Shown here piece after piece: positions 26,712-35,135 of a DNA stretch of 64,000 nucleotides. The notes below the pieces were generated by a model that was given only the letters and a program-made list of their open reading frames with translations, was not told where the DNA came from and did not search any database. The stretch is taken from assembly GCF_025823185.1 (NCBI RefSeq), contig NZ_JACKVK010000008.1, forward strand, positions 918,312 through 982,311, given 5' to 3'. The stretch is from Mycobacterium yunnanensis (GTDB taxonomy: Bacteria; Actinomycetota; Actinomycetes; Mycobacteriales; Mycobacteriaceae). Each line of letters opens with the position of its first letter. Position 1 is the stretch's first letter. The translations under genes and the position numbers were made by a program.

Positions 26712-28334
26712 TCACTGGATGATCCTCTGGATGGTCAGCAGATTGCGGGCGAGGTTGTCGACGTCGGGGGTGCCCAGGCCGCTCACCAGGTCGTAGCCCG
26801 GTCCCGCGGTGTCGACGGCATTGCCGCCCAGTGTCACGTCCCGGAAGGCGGGCAGGGGCGCGCCCTGGGCCATCCGGTACAGCAGTGGGTTGATGTCGCC
26901 GATCTCGCGACCGCCGTTCTCCTTGAGGAATTGGGTCATCACCGCGGTCAGTCCCGCCCAGATGGGTGCCGACTGCGAGGTGCCGCCGCCGACGACGTTG
27001 TCGCCGTTGAGCACGATCTTCACGCCGGTGAAGGGGTCGGCGACGGCGGAGATGTCGGGTGTCAGTCGCTTGCCGGTGTTGCGGTCGGCGGGAATCTGTC
27101 CCGAGGCGACCTGCTGCCACGGCGGCCGGTCGAACAGTGTCGAGACGCCGCCGCCGGTGCCTTGGGACAGCGGAACGTCGAACCAGGCCTGCTCGGCGAG
27201 CCACTTGCCCTTGGCGTCGGTGGACAGGGTGGTGCCGCCCACGCTGGTCATCTCGGGAAGGGAGGCAATGGAATCCAGGCCGACGTCGGCCGGTCCGGGT
27301 GGGGAGTCCCAGTCGTCACCGCCCTTGCATTCCAGGCCGGCGAGATCGCCGCTGGCGTTGAATGCCGTGGTGCCGTTCTCGTGGGCGTCGACGAGTGCGG
27401 AGCGCACCGGCTCCAGATCCGCTGCGGTGAGCAGCTTGTCGCACCCCCAACCGATCGAGAGGCTCCAAATGGCGCCGGGGAATTGGCGATTGGTGTCCTC
27501 GAGCATCTGTCCGATCTTCTGGAACGCACCGTCCCCCTGGACGGTCGGGCGGGCGTTGACGACGACCAGCTTGGCGTCGGGCGCAATCGCGTGGGCGACT
27601 TCGAGATCCATGGTGGTCTCGCCGTACGGCTCCTTGAGTTGGTCGCCGACGACGGTGGGGGTGAACGTGGGAAGTGCGTTCTGGGTGGAAAAGGTGTCGA
27701 GGTCGGACTGGGCGAACCCGTTGAACGCGAAGATGACGATGGTGGTGCCCTTGCCGGTGAAGCCGCTACGCGCCAGGCCTGCCGCGTTGTAGGTGTTGAG
27801 CAGGGCGTCGGGCGTCAGTCCGCGGTCGGGAACGTCGAGGGGCACGAAGTCGGGCCGCGATTCGTGATGTGGTGTGTAACTGAGGATTCGGCCCAACTGT
27901 CGCACTTCCCCCTGGAGCGGCCCGGGGACCTGCGGCTGCTGAGGTGAGGCGTAGAACTGCTGTCCGCGTTGACCGCGATAGTCGTGGACCTCGACGGCGA
28001 AGGCGGCCGCCACGTGGTCTGGCGGACCCTCCAGCACGGCCCAACTGTCGTCGTCTCGCCATTGCACGGCGAGGCCGTGATGGCTCGCCCAGTCCATCAG
28101 CGCCGCGGGACGACGGTCGTCGCGCAGCATCGCGGTGAGTTGGACGTGCTCGTCGTGGGACGGTCCCAGGTCAACGGAGGCGGCCAGCAGGGAGGCGAAC
28201 GGTCCGTCGATGACGTTGGGCGACTGGGTGCCCGGGGTGACTCTCAGGTCGGAGGCCAGGGCCAGCACGGCGAGCATGATGACGGGCAGCAGCCAGGGCC
28301 AGGTCGTGGAGTGCCTGGTTCGTGAGGCTGTCAT
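26712..28334 (-). CDS. S53-family (sedolisin/kumamolisin-like) serine protease, exported
   Basis: This is a 541-residue serine-carboxyl protease. ATG 28334 is chosen because GAGGAC lies at ribosome-binding distance and a signal/anchor helix (WPWLLPVIMLAVLALAS) follows; an earlier in-frame start adds 34 unrelated residues. Residues ~40-190 match the activation propeptide (AVLEGPPDHVAAAFAVEVHDY). The catalytic set is complete: E and D in GETTMDLEVAHAI (E-x3-D), the oxyanion Asp in FNASGDLAG, and the nucleophile Ser in GGGTSQSAPIWAGL. Calcium-site residues are near DISAVADPFTG. Such enzymes act at acidic pH outside the membrane. It heads an operon with two membrane proteins. Confidence 0.85.
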   Translation of the reverse strand: MTASRTRHSTTWPWLLPVIMLAVLALASDLRVTPGTQSPNVIDGPFASLLAASVDLGPSHDEHVQLTAMLRDDRRPAALMDWASHHGLAVQWRDDDSWAVLEGPPDHVAAAFAVEVHDYRGQRGQQFYASPQQPQVPGPLQGEVRQLGRILSYTPHHESRPDFVPLDVPDRGLTPDALLNTYNAAGLARSGFTGKGTTIVIFAFNGFAQSDLDTFSTQNALPTFTPTVVGDQLKEPYGETTMDLEVAHAIAPDAKLVVVNARPTVQGDGAFQKIGQMLEDTNRQFPGAIWSLSIGWGCDKLLTAADLEPVRSALVDAHENGTTAFNASGDLAGLECKGGDDWDSPPGPADVGLDSIASLPEMTSVGGTTLSTDAKGKWLAEQAWFDVPLSQGTGGGVSTLFDRPPWQQVASGQIPADRNTGKRLTPDISAVADPFTGVKIVLNGDNVVGGGTSQSAPIWAGLTAVMTQFLKENGGREIGDINPLLYRMAQGAPLPAFRDVTLGGNAVDTAGPGYDLVSGLGTPDVDNLARNLLTIQRIIQ

Positions 28335-28574
28335 GATGCCGTCCTCACTAATCCCCGAATTGCCAACGCTCGTCTTCGGCGAATCGCGTGGCGATTCCGC
28401 GGCGTCCGGGGTGCTTGACGCGCGCACCAGCCCCATTCCGAAGCGGGTTCCGGTGCCAAAACTCTAGCTGACCACGGGTGTGGGCACCCGGCTATTTCAC
28501 TGGGGGCGTAGTGGTGCCTTCCCGTCGGGGTCGACTGCTTGACGGTGTCGGTGGGTGAGTGTTTACTCGTCCAA

Positions 28575-28590
28575 TCGAACATATTTTCGA
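28575..28590 (+). promoter_or_regulatory. SOS box (LexA operator) upstream of imuA'
   Basis: TCGAAC-ATAT-TTTCGA matches the mycobacterial LexA consensus TCGAAC-N4-GTTCGA at 11 of 12 defined positions. It lies 37 bp before the imuA' GTG, as expected for the DNA-damage-inducible imuA'-imuB cassette. Confidence 0.85.
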
Positions 28591-28627
28591 ATGAGGTAAC
28601 GAGTCGGATGGTGCGGAAGGTGTTCTC

Positions 28628-29335
28628 GTGGCAGTCGTGATGGATGTGACTCAGTCCGGGAAAAGCCGTGCTGAACAGGTCGAACACCTCCGGCGCAAGA
28701 TGGCCGAGGTGTCGGGACGCACGTCGCCCACGGCGGGTTCGACGCACCGCGGTTCCATGCCATCCCGGGCCTCGATTCCGGCCTCGGAAAATTTGCTGCC
28801 AGTACCGGAATCGCTGTCGGAACTGCTTCCGGACTCGTTGCCCAGGGGTTCGGTCGCGGTGCTGTCGGGGGCCCGTTCCCTGTCGCTGCGATTGGTGGCC
28901 GCGGTGACGGCGGCCGGTGGCCATGCGGCGATCGTGGGTCAGCCACACGTGGGCCTGCTCGCCGCGGTGGAGATGGGCGCCGATCTGAGCAGGCTTGCGG
29001 TCATCCCCGACCCGGGTGCCGATCCGGTGGAGGTGGCCGCGGTGCTGATGGACGGACTGGATCTGGTGGTGCTCGGTCTGGGCGGCCGGTCGGTCGCACC
29101 GACCAGGGCGCGGGCGGTGACGGCCCGGGCGCGGCAGAAGGGATGCACCCTGCTGGTCGTCGACGGCGACTGGCACGGCGCCTCGGCACGAATGGAGTCC
29201 AGGGTCAGCGGCTTCGAGGTCACCGGTGCGGGTACCGGCGCGCCCGTGCCGGGATGCGGACGAATAAACCGGGTGCGGTTGACCACCAAGGCCTCAGGTC
29301 GCTGCGTCGGTCTCGCCCGAGTAGCGGGCGGATGA
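28628..29335 (+). CDS. imuA': Mutasome protein ImuA' (RecA-like)
   Basis: This 235-residue protein has a RecA/SulA-like core ([62 protein letters not shown]). The Walker A lysine is absent, as in mycobacterial ImuA'. It works with ImuB, the DnaE2 polymerase and the beta clamp in error-prone translesion synthesis, which underlies damage-induced mutagenesis. GTG 28628 and ATG 28640 are both possible starts. It equals Rv3395c by context: the next gene is imuB and an SOS box lies upstream. Confidence 0.88.
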   Translation: MAVVMDVTQSGKSRAEQVEHLRRKMAEVSGRTSPTAGSTHRGSMPSRASIPASENLLPVPESLSELLPDSLPRGSVAVLSGARSLSLRLVAAVTAAGGHAAIVGQPHVGLLAAVEMGADLSRLAVIPDPGADPVEVAAVLMDGLDLVVLGLGGRSVAPTRARAVTARARQKGCTLLVVDGDWHGASARMESRVSGFEVTGAGTGAPVPGCGRINRVRLTTKASGRCVGLARVAGG

Positions 29336-29336
29336 C

Positions 29337-30935
29337 GTGCCGGGCCGAGTGCTGGCCATCTGGTGCATGGACTGGCCCGCGGTGGCCGCTGCGGCCGCGA
29401 CGGGTCTGCCGGCGACCGATCCCGTCGTGGTCACCCTGGCCAATCGCGTCGTGGCGTGTTCGGCGTCGGCGCGTGCGGCCGGTGTCCGCAGGGGGCTGCG
29501 GCGTCGGGAGGCCCAGGCGCGCTGCCCCAGTGTCCACGTGGTCACCGCCGACCCCGGCCGCGACGCCAGGCACTTCGAGGGCGTGACGGCGGCCGTCGAC
29601 GAGGTCGTGCCCCGGGCGGAGGTGCTGCGGCCCGGCCTGCTGGTGGTGTCGGTGCGAGGTGCGGCCCGCTACTTCGGGTCGGAGCAGTCGGCCTCGGAGA
29701 AGTTGGTCGACGCGGTCGCCGCGGCGGGCGCGGAGTGTCAGGTCGGCATCGCCGACCAGTTGGCCACCGCGGTCTTCGCCGCGCGGGCCGGGTGCATCGT
29801 CGAACCCCACGGCGACGCCGCCTTTCTCGCGGCCTTGTCGATCCGGCAGTTGGCCACCGAGCCGAGCTTGTCGGCACCGGGTCGTGACGACTTGGCCGAC
29901 CTGTTGTGGCGCATGGGAATTCGCAGCATGGGGCAGTTCGCCGCCCTCTCCCGGACCGACGTGGCCTCCCGGTTCGGCGCCGATGCGGTCTCGGCCCACC
30001 GGTTCGCCCGCGGGGAGTCCATGCGCGGGCCCTCGGGTCGGGACACGCCGCCGGAGCTCGACGCGGTCATGGACTGTGACCCGCCGGTGGACCGGGTCGA
30101 CGCCGCCGCCTTCGCCGGCCGCTCGCTGGCCGGCGAGTTGCATCGTCGGTTGGAGGCGGCGGGGGTCGGCTGTACGCGGTTGGGCATCCACGCGGTCACC
30201 GCCAACGGTGAGGAGATGCACCGGGTGTGGCGGTGCGCCGAGCCGCTGACCGAGGATGCCACCGCCGACCGGGTGCGCTGGCAGCTCGACGGCTGGCTCA
30301 ACCGTCGGCGCGACGGCGGTCAGACGGGGCTGGGTGGCCCGATCACGATGCTGCGGCTGCACCCGGTGGAGGTGGTGTCGGCCTCGGCGTTGCAGCTGCC
30401 GCTGTGGGGTTCCTCCGGTGACGACGACCGGTTGCGGGCCCGCCGGGCGCTGGTCCGTGTGCAGGGATTGTTGGGGCCGGACTCGGTGCAGGTTCCGGTG
30501 CTCAGCGGCGGCCGTGGCCCCGCCGAGCGCATCACCTTCACGCCACTGGGTGACGAACCCGTGCCCCGGGCCGACCCGGGACAGCCCTGGCCCGGGCAGC
30601 TCCCCGAGCCGTCACCGGCCGTCCTGCTCGACGATCCGGTGGAACTGCTCGACGCCGAGGGCAATCCGGTTCGGGTGACGGGGCGGGGGTTGTTCTCGGC
30701 GGATCCGGCGCGGCTGACCGGGGACGGTCGCGAACCGGGCCGGTTGAGGTGGTGGGCCGGTCCGTGGGCGGTGGACGAGAGGTGGTGGGACCCGCAGGAG
30801 TCGGGCAGGGCCGGGCGGACGGCGCGGGTGCAGGTGTTGGTGGAGGAACCCCGGGGTCGGGGAGATGTCGTCGACCGGGCGATGCTGCTGTGTTACCGGC
30901 AGCGGCAGTGGTTTCTGGAGGGGGTCTACGAGTAG
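29337..30935 (+). CDS. imuB: Mutasome scaffold ImuB (catalytically dead Y-family polymerase)
   Basis: This 532-residue protein is related to Y-family DNA polymerases. It starts at a GTG one base after the imuA' stop. In the first metal-binding motif, VLAIWCMDWPAVAAA, the leading Asp of active enzymes is Cys. The region that should carry the S-x-D-E pair reads LLVVSVRGAARYFGSEQ, with no acidic pair, so it cannot polymerise. Helix-hairpin-helix and little-finger regions follow (MGIRSMGQFAALSRTDVASRFG), then a long C-terminal part carrying the interaction surfaces for DnaE2, ImuA' and the clamp. It ends in RQRQWFLEGVYE. This is Rv3394c by context. Confidence 0.9.
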   Translation: MPGRVLAIWCMDWPAVAAAAATGLPATDPVVVTLANRVVACSASARAAGVRRGLRRREAQARCPSVHVVTADPGRDARHFEGVTAAVDEVVPRAEVLRPGLLVVSVRGAARYFGSEQSASEKLVDAVAAAGAECQVGIADQLATAVFAARAGCIVEPHGDAAFLAALSIRQLATEPSLSAPGRDDLADLLWRMGIRSMGQFAALSRTDVASRFGADAVSAHRFARGESMRGPSGRDTPPELDAVMDCDPPVDRVDAAAFAGRSLAGELHRRLEAAGVGCTRLGIHAVTANGEEMHRVWRCAEPLTEDATADRVRWQLDGWLNRRRDGGQTGLGGPITMLRLHPVEVVSASALQLPLWGSSGDDDRLRARRALVRVQGLLGPDSVQVPVLSGGRGPAERITFTPLGDEPVPRADPGQPWPGQLPEPSPAVLLDDPVELLDAEGNPVRVTGRGLFSADPARLTGDGREPGRLRWWAGPWAVDERWWDPQESGRAGRTARVQVLVEEPRGRGDVVDRAMLLCYRQRQWFLEGVYE

Positions 30936-30955
30936 GGATTGGCGTAACGGTTGTA

Positions 30956-30970
30956 CACAATTGAATTGTG
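30956..30970 (+). promoter_or_regulatory. OhrR operator overlapping the ohrR start
   Basis: CACAATT-G-AATTGTG is a perfect 15-bp inverted repeat, close to the TACAATT-AATTGTA sites known for OhrR in other bacteria. It ends on the ohrR GTG. CACAAT at 30956-30961 could double as a -10, which would make the mRNA leaderless and the operator autoregulatory. Confidence 0.75.
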
Positions 30971-31477
30971 AGCTACGGTTCGGACATGGCGGTCTTGAGC
31001 CTCGATCAGCACCTGTGCTTCGCCCTCTACTCGGCGTCACGGGCGATGACCGCCGCGTATCGACCGGTCTTGACGGAGATGAACCTCACCTACCCGCAGT
31101 ACCTGGTGCTCCTGGTGCTGTGGGAGGCCGCCGAGGCCTCTGACGACGCGGGTCCAGGCGGCGCGGCCGGGGTCACCGTGAGCCACCTCGGCGAACGTCT
31201 GCACCTCGACTCCGGAACGCTCTCCCCATTGCTGAAGAGGTTGGAGGCCAACGGATTCGTCAGCCGCCGGCGATCGCAGGCCGACGAGCGGCTCGTCGAG
31301 GTCACCCTCACCGAGAGCGGACTCGAGCTGCAGGCGCGCGCCCAGTGCATTCCCGAGAGCCTCTTCTCCTCCACCGGCATGACCGAGGGCGACGCCGCAA
31401 ATCTGCGCGACGCGGTACGGCAGCTTGCCGACGCGCTCACCGCGTCGTCACGGGGTCCTCGAACCACCCAGGAATGA
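30968..31477 (+). CDS. ohrR: Organic hydroperoxide-sensing MarR-family regulator OhrR
   Basis: This 169-residue MarR-type repressor has its sensor Cys in LDQHLCFALYSASRAM, near the N-terminus as in all OhrR proteins. The partner Tyr residues are present in AAYRPVL and LTYPQYLVL. The winged helix is VSHLGERLHLDSGTLSPLLKRLEANGFVSRRRS. Oxidation of the Cys releases DNA and derepresses ohr. The start is GTG 30968 if leaderless, or ATG 30986 (MAVLSLDQHLC). Insertion of a Gly/Ala-rich loop (EASDDAGPGGAAG) between helices is unusual. ohr follows 39 bp downstream. Confidence 0.9.
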   Translation: MSYGSDMAVLSLDQHLCFALYSASRAMTAAYRPVLTEMNLTYPQYLVLLVLWEAAEASDDAGPGGAAGVTVSHLGERLHLDSGTLSPLLKRLEANGFVSRRRSQADERLVEVTLTESGLELQARAQCIPESLFSSTGMTEGDAANLRDAVRQLADALTASSRGPRTTQE

Positions 31478-31516
31478 CCCACGGGCCAGTCAGGCCCGCA
31501 CTAGGAAGGAATCACG

Positions 31517-31939
31517 ATGAAGACCTTGTACACCGCAGAGGCGTTGGCCACCGGCGAGGGCCGCGACGGGCAGGCCAGGAGCTCCGACGGCCGGCTGGAC
31601 TTTCAGCTGGCCATCCCCAAGGAAATGGGCGGCAGCGGCAACGGCACCAATCCCGAGCAGCTGTTCGCCGTCGGGTACGCCGCGTGCTTCCACTCGGCCT
31701 TGCGGCTGGTTGCCCGGCAGGAGAAGGCAGACGTCTCGGATTCGACCGTGGGCTCGCGGGTGTCGATCGGCACGCTCGACAACGGCGGCTTCGGCCTCGC
31801 GGTCGAACTGGAGATCACCCTGCCCAACGTCGACCACGCCACCGCCCAGGCTCTGGCGGAGAAGGCCCACCAGGTGTGCCCCTACTCCAACGCGACCCGC
31901 GGCAACATCGACGTCACCCTCGTCGTGACCGACGACTGA
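31517..31939 (+). CDS. ohr: Organic hydroperoxide reductase Ohr
   Basis: This 140-residue Ohr/OsmC-fold peroxidase reduces organic hydroperoxides using lipoyl or other dithiols. The two redox cysteines lie in VGYAACFHSALRL (peroxidatic) and HQVCPYSNATRGN (resolving); the catalytic Arg lies near the N-terminus. ATG 31517 has AGGAAGG upstream. The N-terminal KTLYTAEALATGEGRDG and the GGSGNGTNPEQLFAVG loop are typical. It is in one operon with ohrR and converges on iunH with 3 bp between stops. Confidence 0.93.
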   Translation: MKTLYTAEALATGEGRDGQARSSDGRLDFQLAIPKEMGGSGNGTNPEQLFAVGYAACFHSALRLVARQEKADVSDSTVGSRVSIGTLDNGGFGLAVELEITLPNVDHATAQALAEKAHQVCPYSNATRGNIDVTLVVTDD

Positions 31940-31942
31940 CGC

Positions 31943-33016
31943 TCACCCCAGGGCGGCGGCGAAGGGCCCCACCCGCGTGATGAACCGGTCGAAGAACACC
32001 TCCGGGTCGACGCCAACTCCGATGTGCGCGTTGAGGTGTCGACCCCAGTGCCCCCGCCAGTCGGCGACCGTCATCCCGCGGGTCAGGGTGCCCGTCAGTT
32101 CCACGTCCACCGTCGCCTGCCGGTAGGTCACCAAGTCGGGGTCCAAGGCGACCGCGGCGGCCAGCGGATCGTGAAGGTGGGCCAGATAGCCCTCGCCCTG
32201 ATCGAAGTGGAACTCGAAGTAGAAACGCATCGCGTCCTCGAGCACGCGGATCAGCGGATTGGCCGCCGCCGACCTGGTCCCGCGGTCGTCGAGCACGCTC
32301 ATGGGAGTGGTGGCCGACCCGGCGGCCGCCGCCAGTCGGCTGAGGATCGCCGGTGTCATCATGGCGTGCTCGGTCAGGTTGAGCCCCAATACGATTGGCA
32401 GATGGGCGGGTTCGTCGAGCCCCCACGCGGCACCCCACACGGTGAACACCTCCGAGCCCGACTCGGGGTCCACGCTGATGTTCCATTCGGCCACCGGGGT
32501 GGTGTTGCCGCGGTAGTCGAATGCGCCGCCCATGATGACCAGACGCCGAAGCAGTCGGGGCAGGCCCGGCTCGATGCGCATGGCGAGCGCCAGGTTGGTC
32601 AGAGGTCCGGTGACGAGGCCGACCAGCTCACCCGGGTGCTCGCGGGCCGCCCGGACCCATGCGGTGGCCGCGTCGTAGTCGGTGAGCCGGAGATCCCCGA
32701 CGGGTAGCTGCGCATACCCGAGTCCTTCCGGGCCGTGGGTGTCCTCCGCGGTGCGCAGGGGAGTGGCCAGCGGCCGCTCGGAACCCCTCGACACCGGGAT
32801 GTCGTCGACCCCACACAAGGCCAGCAGTCCGAGGTTGTTGACGCAGACCTGGTCGACGGGAACGTTTCCCGCGGTCGAGGCGATGCCGACGATGTCGGCG
32901 TCGTCGCTGGCGAGCAGGTAGGCCAGCGCCATCGCGTCGTCCACACCGGTGTCGACGTCGGCAAAGACGGGCACGCGCGTCGTCACGTTCGAACCCGTAC
33001 CCACACCGTTCGTCAC
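31943..33016 (-). CDS. iunH: Inosine/uridine-preferring nucleoside hydrolase
   Basis: This 357-residue nucleoside N-ribohydrolase releases base and ribose for salvage. The Ca2+-binding signature is VFADVDTGVDDAMALAYLL (D-x-D-x-G-x-D-D). Other family segments are STAGNVPVDQVCVNNLGLL, LVTGPLTNLALAMR, and VIMGGAFDYRGNTTPVAEWN. The start is GTG 33016, or GTG 32986 (VTTRVPVFAD), ten codons later. It lies 24 bp downstream of acrA1 in the same direction. By recall, M. tuberculosis has cmaA1 between these two genes, and here it is missing. Confidence 0.88.
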   Translation of the reverse strand: MTNGVGTGSNVTTRVPVFADVDTGVDDAMALAYLLASDDADIVGIASTAGNVPVDQVCVNNLGLLALCGVDDIPVSRGSERPLATPLRTAEDTHGPEGLGYAQLPVGDLRLTDYDAATAWVRAAREHPGELVGLVTGPLTNLALAMRIEPGLPRLLRRLVIMGGAFDYRGNTTPVAEWNISVDPESGSEVFTVWGAAWGLDEPAHLPIVLGLNLTEHAMMTPAILSRLAAAAGSATTPMSVLDDRGTRSAAANPLIRVLEDAMRFYFEFHFDQGEGYLAHLHDPLAAAVALDPDLVTYRQATVDVELTGTLTRGMTVADWRGHWGRHLNAHIGVGVDPEVFFDRFITRVGPFAAALG

Positions 33017-33040
33017 ACCGCCAACCCTAGGGCGGGGGGT

Positions 33041-35074
33041 TCACCAATGCACACCAGGTACCAGTCGAACGGCCCTCTTGATCGGGCCCGGGGTCCGCAG
33101 ATGGACGAGCCCTGGACCCAGCACGCGTGCGGGCCGTCTCGGCCGTCGCGCCGGCGGGTGACCCGTCCGGTCGTCGGATGGGGTCGCCACACCGCGCGCG
33201 GCCGGCGAATCGGGATAGCCGAGATACAACTGGTGCAGGATGCGCCTAGACAAACCCGGGGCGACGTAGTGCCCGACCTCGGCCAGCGTGCCGACCGGCG
33301 TGTCGATCCGGGCGGGTTTGTCGACGAGTCCGCGGATCACCATCGCCGCGGCGTGGTCGGCGGTGATGGCCGGCATCGGGTTTAGCTTGCGCGACGGCGC
33401 GATCATCGGCGTCTTGACCAACGGCATGTGGATGCTCGTGAAGGTTATGTGGTCCGAGAGCGTCTCGCTGCCAACCACTTCGGCGAACGAGTCCAGTGCT
33501 GCCTTGCTCGGGACGTAGGCGCTGTACTTCGGGCTGCTGGCCTGTACGCCCGCGCTCGAGACGTTGACGACGTGCCCGAACCGACGTGCGCGCCAGTGCG
33601 GCAGCAGCGCAAGCACCATCCGCACCGACCCGAAGTAGTTCACCGCCATCACGCGTTCGTAGTCGTGCAGCCGGTCGGTCGACGCCGACACCGACCGCCG
33701 AATCGAGCGACCCGCGTTGTTCACCAGGTAGTCGACGTGACCGAAACGCCCGAGGATGTCCTTGACGGTGTGCTCCACCGACGCCGAATCGGTGACGTCA
33801 CAGGTGAATGCGTAGGCCTCGCCGCCCGCGTCGCGGATCTCGGCAACCAACTCGTCGAGCGCCTCGGCGTTGCGTGCCAACGCGAACACCCGACCTCCGC
33901 GTTCGGCGACCGCGATCGCCGAGGCCCGACCGATGCCACTGGACGCGCCCGTGATGACGACGTGCCGACCCACCAGTGCTCCGGCGGGGTCGTCGCGGCG
34001 GGCGCGGTCCGGGTCGAGGTGCCGGGCCCAGTACCGCCACAGCCGTGGCGCGTACGACGCGAACTCCGGCACCCGTATCCCGGTGCCCTGCAACGCCTCC
34101 ACGGCGTTGTCGGAGGTGAACGTTGGCGCCAGGGCGACGACGTCGAGGACCTCCGCGGGGATGCCCAGCTGGGTGGCGGCCATGTTGCGCAGCACCTTGG
34201 CGCGCCCGGTCGCCGCTAGGACTGGAGCCGCGAGCGATCCCGGCAACGAGCCGCGCAACGGGGGCAGGCCTGCTTCCTTCGCGACGCCGCGGTAGATGTG
34301 CTTGAGCCCCATGGACTTCGGTGCCGTCAGGTGGAACGTCTGGCCGTCGCGGTCGGGGACGTGCATGATCGCGACGACGGCTTGGGCGACGTAGTCGACG
34401 GGCACGACGTTGGTTCGTCCGGTGTCGGGCAGCATGATCGGCGTGTATCGGGGCAGCGCGGCCAACTTGGCGAGCAGTCCGAAGAAGTAGTACGGGCCGT
34501 CGACCTTGTCCATCTCGCCGGTACGGGAGTCGCCGACGACGACGGCGGGCCGGTAGATGCGGTACCGCAAGCCGGGTGCTGCCCGCACCAGCATCTCGGC
34601 CTCGAACTTGGTCTGGTGATACGGCGTCGGCAGGTCCTGCGCGACGTCGAAGTCGTCTTCGGTGAACACGCCGGGGAAGGTGCCGGCCACCGCGATCGAC
34701 GACAGGTGGTGCAGGGTGGCGCCGACCCGTGACGCCAGGTCGACTACGGCCTTCGTGCCGTCGACGTTGGCGGCCCGTTGGGACTCGTCGTCTGCCGTGA
34801 TGTCGTAGACGGCGCCGCAGTGCACGACGTGGTCGACGGACCCAAGTTGGGCGACGTCGGCGTCGGTGAGGCCCAGGTCGGCCGAAGTGAGATCTCCGAC
34901 CAAGGGTTTCACGCGCTCGCCCCAGTCGACGGCGAGCCGCTCGAACCGCGACAGCGACTCGCGGCGCACCAAGACCCAAACCTCACCGTCGTCGTGTTTG
35001 GCCAGGATCTCCGACACGATGCGGCGGCCAATGAACCCGGTACCGCCGGTAACGACATAGCGCATGCGAGCCAT
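33041..35074 (-). CDS. acrA1: Fatty acyl-CoA reductase-like two-domain SDR protein (AcrA1)
   Basis: This 677-residue protein contains two reductase domains. Residues ~1-370 are an extended SDR (male-sterility/NAD-binding-4) with MRYVVTGGTGFIGRRIV and YHQTKFEAEMLVR. Residues ~385-640 are a classical SDR with VVITGASSGIGRASA, YLVNNAGRSIRRS, and YSAYVPSKAALDSF (Y-x-x-x-K). This is the organisation of mycobacterial AcrA1 (Rv3391), proposed to reduce fatty acyl-CoA to aldehyde or alcohol for wax or ether lipids. I prefer ATG 35074 (MARMRYVVTGG) with AGGGCG upstream over an ATG nine codons earlier. It probably shares a transcript with iunH. Confidence 0.85.
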   Translation of the reverse strand: MARMRYVVTGGTGFIGRRIVSEILAKHDDGEVWVLVRRESLSRFERLAVDWGERVKPLVGDLTSADLGLTDADVAQLGSVDHVVHCGAVYDITADDESQRAANVDGTKAVVDLASRVGATLHHLSSIAVAGTFPGVFTEDDFDVAQDLPTPYHQTKFEAEMLVRAAPGLRYRIYRPAVVVGDSRTGEMDKVDGPYYFFGLLAKLAALPRYTPIMLPDTGRTNVVPVDYVAQAVVAIMHVPDRDGQTFHLTAPKSMGLKHIYRGVAKEAGLPPLRGSLPGSLAAPVLAATGRAKVLRNMAATQLGIPAEVLDVVALAPTFTSDNAVEALQGTGIRVPEFASYAPRLWRYWARHLDPDRARRDDPAGALVGRHVVITGASSGIGRASAIAVAERGGRVFALARNAEALDELVAEIRDAGGEAYAFTCDVTDSASVEHTVKDILGRFGHVDYLVNNAGRSIRRSVSASTDRLHDYERVMAVNYFGSVRMVLALLPHWRARRFGHVVNVSSAGVQASSPKYSAYVPSKAALDSFAEVVGSETLSDHITFTSIHMPLVKTPMIAPSRKLNPMPAITADHAAAMVIRGLVDKPARIDTPVGTLAEVGHYVAPGLSRRILHQLYLGYPDSPAARGVATPSDDRTGHPPARRPRRPARVLGPGLVHLRTPGPIKRAVRLVPGVHW

Positions 35075-35135
35075 GGTCGCCCTAGTTTCGGCAAAGGTCA
35101 ACCATGAGTTCTCAGCAGCGGCCAGGGACCGGATG

